64,000 nt of DNA from Cristatella mucedo (lineage: Eukaryota; Bryozoa; Phylactolaemata; Cristatellidae). Positions 42,201 to 51,200 of the stretch are shown here, piece after piece. A program made the position numbers and the translations under genes. The notes under the pieces are model-generated. The model did not search any database. It saw only the letters and a list, made by a program, of their open reading frames with translations, and was not told the DNA's origin. The stretch spans positions 1,334,501-1,398,500 of the forward strand of contig WPIO01000035.1 in NCBI GenBank assembly GCA_009760855.2, written 5' to 3'. Numbering within the stretch: the stretch's first letter is position 1; every line of letters starts with the position of its first letter.

Positions 42201-45200
42201 TCAAAGTTAATAAAAATAAACACTAGATGATTTAGCAGCATATTTTATAGAGCAACAGAAGAGCCTTTATGGCTATCACCACCGCTTTCAGGGGCAATAA
42301 AGAATGACCCACAATAGGATTAGAGCCCACAACTTCGGGACCGCGACCATGAAACCAACCGCCTTCCCTAGTGTGCCATCACGGCTCGCCAGCTTTAAAA
42401 TTTCTGGTCCAGCCTAGAAAGAACAAAGGGACGGTGCGATCTAATATTTATCTAGCCACCGCAGTAGGTAGTATTTATCAGAGGTTGAACATGATAACTA
42501 GCCGCGGAAGCCCTCCCAATGAAAATTTTAAAACATCAAGTAATCTTTTAAGAGGACACATAAGTTTTTAGCTGCCCGATGAGGGTCATATTAACGTCCC
42601 TTTTCTTTATTTTCAGACATAAGCTGTATAATGTATCAAATGTAATCAAAAATGTTTCTTAAAAAAGTCTTAAAAACAGCAGAGCTTAAGCATTGATTTT
42701 ACAAGGCCACAAGCCTACACTGGAAATATAGCGGTCACAAGACACCTCAACAAGCTTCACCCAAGTACCTCAATGTACCAAGGTTCGAAAAGTTTGGATA
42801 GAAGTCACTTATGATGCAGATATCTGTAAATTTGTTACTTGCAGATATGTTGCTTCCATTTTACATCAGAGATAGTCTTGGTTTGCATAATAACGTTGTC
42901 TTTTATGCAAAAGTCGGCAGAGCTTCCGATCAAATTTCCAACATAGTTGTCTGTTAGAAGGTACCCTAACCAGTATAGGATTGTCGGAAAATTTTTATAA
43001 ATTTATGTTTTTGACATTCCTCTTAAAGTTTCATAAACCAAAAAATAAAGATGGCAACTCTCAAAATAGGATATCCCTTAAAATCTTATAGCGTACGCTC
43101 TGAAAACCACCTTTACACACTTGAACAGAAGGCAAGTGCTTGTTTGCATGACTCTCTAGCAGTCTTTTTCGCCTCATCAATAAAAAATTCTGAACTGCTT
43201 ATACAAAAATTATATAAGTGAAATTCCGTTCGTCATGAAACGTCACTTTAGAATCTTGGTCACTAAACAGAAAGAAAAACATCTCCAGGCGACTTGCTTT
43301 GGTAAGTACGAGTAGATGCGGATTGTTTAGCAATATACATGGTCAGTTTCTTTTACAACTTCCTATACCAGATAGTCAACCTAAAAGACAACTCGGAAGC
43401 AAGTTCTGATGAGAAGGCGTAACAATGGCTTTTTAGAACCTTAATAGGGCATGGTAGCCTCCTCTAGAGACATACCTTAATAATTAGGAGAAACTTGATA
43501 GCACCACAATACAGTTAAAATCTAAATCCCTTCCAGCCGTTTTAAATATGCTAAAATGAAAGCACATCAAGCTACTAGTAATACCATGTACAGCGTCAAC
43601 ATGCGTAAGCTCGCAAAGAACAATTCACAGGGAGCCAGTAAATGCTTTGAAGATCGGATGCTTTATAGCTTATTTGTAAATTTGATCAAATCAAGGAATG
43701 CCCTTGGGTCAGATGGGAATAAGCTCCAGATATGTGAAGCGCATAGGAAGAGATTAAGTTCTCTGAGGGCACTCTATCAAGTGCATTATTATTATTATTA
43801 TGTTTGAGAGCACGCGAAGTGACGGCACAGTCTACAAAATGTTTTAAGTCGATTAAAAGGACCAGCTAAGCGACTTGCGTCAGAAGAGTGTGTAGGGCGA
43901 TGCCTGACCTGATTGGAAAGTAGTTTGGATATGTGTGCTGGAGCAAGAGTAGAAGGGGCTCTAAAGAGAGCGACAAAAACCTCAAAGTTGCTGCGCTGCT
44001 ATGTGAAAAAGAAATAACGGTTGGTAAGAAGTTGTGAAGTTCCGAAACTTAGACTTTAACAGCCAAGCTTAGCTAACGTTTAGCATCAACTGTAAGAACA
44101 GATCGGTGGGAGGACGTGTGAATAGTGAGTGACACAAGTTTTAACTGTATGTCGGTATATTATATACCAGTATTGATGTGGTATCCTTCTCTTAGCAGGC
44201 CAAACTTCACTCAATCTAAACTAAGGGAAAATAGGCAGTCTTAAAGGTATGCTGATATAGTTGTCCTCGGCAAAGGTCACTTAAGAAAAAAACGCACAGA
44301 TTAGATGCAGATGCAATATAGCAGATATTCTTAGATTTTAAGCCTTATTTCATGCCCAGAAATCAAAATAAAGTAGCTACGATTTCTCAAACTTTGAATG
44401 TTTTAAGATTATCCATACAAAAATTCTTAGCTTGAAGTTTCTTGATGGAGCATTTGATTGGCATCAAGAGTCGAACGTATTTTTTACTTGATAATGGCTC
44501 TGCTGGATTTGCTAGGTTACTTCTGAACAGTTTTGTCCCTACCGGGCTACAAACTGACTCACATGTGCCTATTATAGTATTCTTTACAAATTTTAGAATA
44601 ATAACTTTGCAAGCTCAGATTTAACCACGAATTATTAAGTTCCGGGCCTACTATTGGAGTGAAGTGAAAGTAATAGGCTAGGCAACAAGAGAGATGCTTC
44701 TACAGGCAAGGGGACGGACCATTTTCACGTGTCATTCACAATACAGCCTATGATGATATGTGGTATGAAATTATTCTGCAACCCTATGATACAGCCCTAT
44801 AAGGATATCATATGATGCATCCCTATGATGATATAATTCCCTCGTAGAACGAGACTAAGAACAGTCTTTGGAGGTCTAAAACAAATCCGTTCTCATCTCA
44901 CCAATGCGATCATAACTAATTCCCTCACCAGCGTTCTGAATAAATGCAAAGATCAAATGACATTAAGCTGTTTAAGCTAACAGTAACATTCCAAAAAATT
45001 CACGAAAAAAGCTATCAATAGCCAGATGAACTTGGTCTTCAGCAGAAAGTCCTTCAACTAAAATTTCAGTTAGCGAGCCAGCTATCAGTCACATTATTAG
45101 TCGCATTTGCGAAGGTAAAAAGTCCAGAAACAGCTACTTATATTCAGACTTTTATTCAATTTTTGATCGTGTTTTCCTTGCAGCAAATGTAAAGCGCATA

Positions 45201-48200
45201 GAAAGAGATTGAGTTCTCTTAAGGTGCTTGATAAAGTGCCATGTTGTTGCTATTAATATTTGTGTGGGAGCTCTAGGTGTTATCTTTTCAACTTTTAGTT
45301 AAAAAGCAACTAGCTTTTTAAAAAACAGCTCACTTATTAACATTTGCTCAATCCTATCTATGCAAAAATTTTATGCTATCAAAAGAACTCAAAGAGTAAG
45401 TAGTAGTTATTTCTAAGAATATACCCCAGCGAAAGCGCAGCTGTAGCTGGAATAAAATTCCACATGGAATGAAAAAGTTGACCGAAAGCTCACTTAACCA
45501 AGTTCTAAAAATATCTCAAGACCTCATGACCGTGACATTCATGGAATTCTCTAGAACGCTACGATTTTCACCATCTCTGCACGCGTGAGAATGATAGCAT
45601 GACGATAATAGCATGTACATGTAAATTGAGTAGTAGTTTCTTGTGCGCTTGCGCAACATCATTTAATCATTGGTAGACTTGAATTTTTTAGTTCTAGAAG
45701 TCAGTTAGTACATTAAAAAGACTCTGCTATGCTTGTGTTAGAAATACTCATCATAGATTTTGATTGTAGATGGAATTCATGTCAAGCAAATGACCTGGTG
45801 GCTGAAGGCATCATGGTTTATTTACTCCGTGTCGTCTCCTGTCGCAGTCGTTGTGACAATTCTGTACTGGAGTATTATTAACCAGGGTAAGAAATGTCTT
45901 CTTTAGGTTGCCGTGACTTCAAAATGAGTATCTGAAAGATAGATGCTATTGCTTAAACATAAATAGAAAAGACTATTTTGACCATTATGTAATTGATGCA
46001 ATTGTAGCAGCAAATTATTAAAGAAATTCCAAAGTGTTGCGTGACAGTACGCTTGGCTTACTAGTGGGTCAAAGTGAAGGCCATGCGAGATTGTTGTTGA
46101 ACTATGAATACCAGCTCTCCATCCTGCAATAAATGCGAAATTAAATTCGGCTTGCTTTAAGTAACTCTTCTGCATGCTAAGTAAATAGAGCAAGTCGTAA
46201 TAAGGATGAAGGTAGGTTTTGTCGCTCACTTTTGGGTCCCTTCATTCTTTGGCTCCAGCCTACCTATCAGATCTACTCCCTCATTAGGCTCAGCATCGTT
46301 CCGCCCGCTTTTCGGAATCTAACTGATTAACAATACCTCGTACAAACCTCAGATCCTTTGGAGATCGTGCATTTAGTTCGTATGGTTCCAAAGCCTGGAA
46401 CTCACTCCCGACTTGCGTCACGACATTCCCTGACCTAAGCACATTTAAAAAGAACTTAAAAACGCACCTATTTATGACAACATTTAGTGGGTCTCTGTGA
46501 TTTGTCCTGCATGTGCTTATGCGTGCAGACACTGTTGCATGCTGCCACTAACCACATTTGCATGCTGACCCTTTACATGTCACCCCTCACCATGTTATTC
46601 ATGTGGTTTATCAAGTATGACACCACTCACCATTCGATCGTGTTTATTTTGCAGCAAATGTAAAGCGCCTAGAAAGAGATTGAGTTATCTGAGGGCGATT
46701 TATCAATTGTCTTATTATTATTATTATTTGAAACTGCCACCTGTTTGTAGTCTGACAACGTTGACTGCACCAGTGCATGAATACAATCAGCAACTTAGGT
46801 CAACTAGAAGATCTAACCATGGGAGGCGAAGGCTTAGCAGAGGCAGTGCTATCGTAATTGGTGTGAAAAATTGCAGGCTTTCAAACTTTCGCCAGTTCTC
46901 GACCGGCATTTGCTGAAAAAAAGCGCAAATTTCCTACGCATTTCGATAAAATATTCGAGGAACGCAAAAGATTAAGCGGCGGCGAACTAGCACGGTCCTG
47001 GGAGGAGCGATAGATTTATAAAGTTCACATGTAGTTTTTGCCCGGTGGTAAGGTTCTCGACACTAACGACCCAGGTCACGGGTTTGAATCCTAACCTCTG
47101 GGCAGCAATTATGCAGCGGGAAACGATGCAGCCAAACAGTGGGGCAGAAGACGCTTGGAAGTGAAAAATTATCTGTAAAAATGGCGGTCTAAAAGAATTA
47201 TTTTGCATTTACTAAAGCTGCAAGCAGGCGCGTAGCCAGCTCTCCAAATCGATCTATGGCCGGATCCACCACTATGGCGGCTCAGGGCTTAGGCCTTCCG
47301 GCCTGGCTTAGGTAAATTTAGGGACCCAGGCAAATTTTAGCCGAGCCCGGCTTAGCCTGGCCTAAGCGTGGCAACGCACATGGCTGTGAGCAGTACTTGT
47401 AATAAACCATTCAGTGCGGCCAAGTGTCCACATTAGATCGCACGAGAGTTCATACTTCGTGCTGGCGAATCACTACCACTTTCGTGGTATCATACAAGTA
47501 GTTACTTCCGAAAATAGACGACATGATTGAAACTGCTTGCATTTGTCAAGTTTACCATATCGTTCAAAATTTGGATATAGTTTTTGCAGACAGCGCTTTC
47601 GAGTCAGTGACTAAATACAAAATATTCTAAAACACCTGCATAGTTTTAAAAATGGCTTGCCGCATTCGATTTTGGTGTCGCATTTTCAGCTGACTATTGC
47701 AATTAAGATCGGGATATGCAAACAGTAGCAGCAAAATAACAATAAATAGATAACACACGGCTAACAAACCTAAAACCCGTAAGTTTAAAGCGCTGTTTAG
47801 CACTCATTGTGATATTAGGGTCACAGGCCGTGCTTCAGCATGTTAAAAGTCGACCATCGGCCATTACTAGGGTTCCCCCATATTCTTACGTCTCCGCCTA
47901 CCCGGCCTGCCCGGCCGGCTATATGCCACCTAGTCTGGAAACCACACAATTGGTATAGCATAGCTATCAGACTGCCTATTAAATGCCGTCTGTTAAATTT
48001 CCGCTCCCTAAAAATCATGGGGTTACTTATCTGTGATCAGGCTGTCCAGGAAAAGCTAGATTCATTCCTGCTGACCGAGACATGATCGATCCCTGCTACG
48101 GTAGCTGTGTATCTGAGACCAACCCACAGGGTTATCATACGGTTTAACGAGGTGAATGGCAAGGTTTCCACTGTATTACGTGAATAGTTTGACTGTAGGA

Positions 48201-51200
48201 ACTGCGGTTTTTGCATAGGCAATCGCTTGAAGCAGTTGCTATTAGATAACTATGCAAGACCATGCCTCTTACAGTTGTGGTCTACCGACCTCCAACTAGC
48301 TGTCCAAAATGATTTATGGAGGAGTTTCTCTCTAAAATATTTGTTGGTGGCAGACCTTTATTGATTGCAGGATAATTTAACATTTACTTTAGTAGCTCTA
48401 GTAAAGCTTGGTCCTCTCATTTCTTGACTGTCTGGATAAATTTGGTTTGATCCGACACTATAATCGTAATAATAATAATAATAATAATATTGCACTTGAT
48501 AAAGCGCCCTCAGAGAACTTAATCTCTTTCTAGGCGCTTTACATTTGCTGCAAAGTGATACGCAATAGAATAGTAAGTAAAATCATGCTTGAAAAACAAA
48601 CAAAATGAATAACATGGTTAGGGGTTACATGCACAGGGTCAGCATGCAAATGTGGTTAGTGGCAGCATGAACAGTGTCAGCACGCATAAGCACATCGAGG
48701 ACGAATCACAAGGACCCACTAAATGCTGTCCTAAATAGGTATATTTTTAAGTTTCTTTTAAATGTGGTCAGGTCAGGGGATGTTCTGATGCAGGTCGGGA
48801 GGGAGTTCCAGGCTGTGGGAGCATACGAGCTAAATGCACGGTCTCCAAAGGATTTAAGGTTTGTACGAGGTATTTCTAGACTGTTGGATTCCGAAAAGCG
48901 AGTGGTACGATGCTTTGCCTGATGGGGTAGTATCTCTGAAAGATAGGCTGGAGCCATAGAATGAAGAGACCTAAAAGTGAGCGACAAAACCTTGAAGTCA
49001 ATCCGTTGCTTGACTGGTAACCAGTGCAGGTCGGCGAGAAGTGGAGTAATGTGGCAACTGCGACGCTCACGACAGACAAGCCTAGCTGCAGAGTTTTGCA
49101 CCAGCTGCAATCGCCTGATCGCACATGCTGGTAGGCCAGTAAGCAGTGAGTTGCAGAAGTCGAGACGAGATGTCACGAATGCATGGACCAACTTGGACGT
49201 GGTATCCTTATCTAAACAAGCCCGAATTTTAGCAATGTTATGAAGCTGAAAATAGGCTGATTTGACTGTGGAGCTGATGTGGTCGTCTAACGAGAGGTCG
49301 CTTTGGAATATGACACCTAGATTTCGAGCTGATGCAACTGGAGATATGCTGGCAGAGCCAATTTTGGAAGTCAGCCTTTCCAATTTCTGAATAACACTAG
49401 GTTTGCCCATAACTAGTAAGTTAGTTTTATCATCGTTTAGTTTTAGAAAATTTGCTGCCATCCATGATCGGATGTCATCAATGCATGCAGCAAGTGAGTT
49501 GAGAGAATTTGAGGTGCTCGAAGGCTGGGAGGGATCAAAGCAAAGGTACAACTAAGTGTCATCCGCATAGAAGTGAAAGCCTAGATTGTGCTTGGCAATC
49601 ACATCAGCGAGAGGGAGAGTATAAACGGTGAAAAGGACCGGACCTAGCACAGAGCCCTGAGGTACTCCATATTTTAGAGGTACTTCAGATGATCTTTGTC
49701 CATTCACGTCAACACTCTGGAGTCTCCCACTGAGATAGGACCTGAACCACTGCAGAGCAGTGCCAGTGATGCCCAGGCGAGATGAGAGGCGCTCTAGAAG
49801 TACTTTGTGATCGATGGTATCAAAAGCTGCCGAAAGATCGAGCAAAACAAGAAGAGACACTCTACCCATGTCTGCATTCCTAAGTAGGTCGTTGTATACC
49901 CGAAGCAATGCTGACTCTGTGGAGTGATTAGCTCTAAAGCCAGACTGGAACTTACTAGCAAGGTGTGAGGTTTCGATATACGAGTTCAGCTGGTCTGCCG
50001 CGACCCGTTCAAGTGTCTTTGATAGGAATGGTAGAAGGGAGACTGGGCGGTAGTTGCTTAAGTTCTCCCGTTATATCGTTAGCCATCTCCCCCATTGATC
50101 TTGTTTTCCAGCTGACCATCTCGGATAATTGCTCAGTCAGGTTTACGGCTCCTGCTCCGTTGTAGGTTTAGGGTAAAGTCAACCTTGCCCAGCGTCGCAA
50201 TTAAAAAAAAAAAATTGACTCAGATAAGTTTTTGAAATTTTTTTCCTAGGCAGGTACTCTTGATCTGCACTCAGAACAATTCAAAAACCCCAAGACCCTC
50301 ACTGTTTCAATGAAGATAAACCAGGAGGGTTATTGACCAGCATGCTCCTATACATTCTGTCCGAGAAAAGAATGGTGGATATTATTTTTAATTTACCAAA
50401 TTACTACCAATTAGCGCCAAATCTAGAACATCTACTTTTTCCGAAAACTTTGAGTGGTCATAATCATATCATATCCTAATCATAATCATAATCATATCGC
50501 TTCAGAGTAAATACTTGTTAAACCGGGTCCCCGAAGGGTACTAGCCATACCATAACGTTGGGGGGAATCATCCATAAAAAATAAAGCCCAGCTAACCGCC
50601 AAACAACAATATCTTGGACTGTCACTGTGCTTTCTCCTTCCAGGGTAAGGAACTGTCTTACTGGATTCGAGAAGTATCCATGTAGCCGGATAGAAGACGC
50701 ATATAAAAACATGATTTATTTGTTTACAAAAATGCTCAACTTTGAGCGCAGGATTGAACGCCGATTGAGGAAGTCTGGGTCTGATGACGATCTAGCTAAT
50801 TTCGAAGAATTCCTCCCTCCGAGCCTACACCTGGAAGGTTAGCAATACCTAGCTTTGTATTTTAATAGAAAACTGAAGTCCAACCGGTCGGACCCAAAAC
50901 ACATTTAAGAGAACGTGAGGAATTTGCTTGCCAAATCTGAAACGTCTCAATCCCCGAATTTTAATTGCTCGGCCAAAATTTCCTTTACCTTCTTCCCTGA
51001 AAAAAAGCACAAATATTGTCTCTGTGAAGCCTCCGACTAAAGCAATGGTCGAGTCACATCCTGTGACCTTGTGAAGAGATTTTTTGGAAGTTTTTGAATG
51101 GTATGTGGTTACCTTAACAATGACTATCAACAGAACTCGTCTTCTGAAGACCCTGTTCCACCGCCCTGTGGTCTTCACTGGCAAAAAACGTAGCTTAGCC

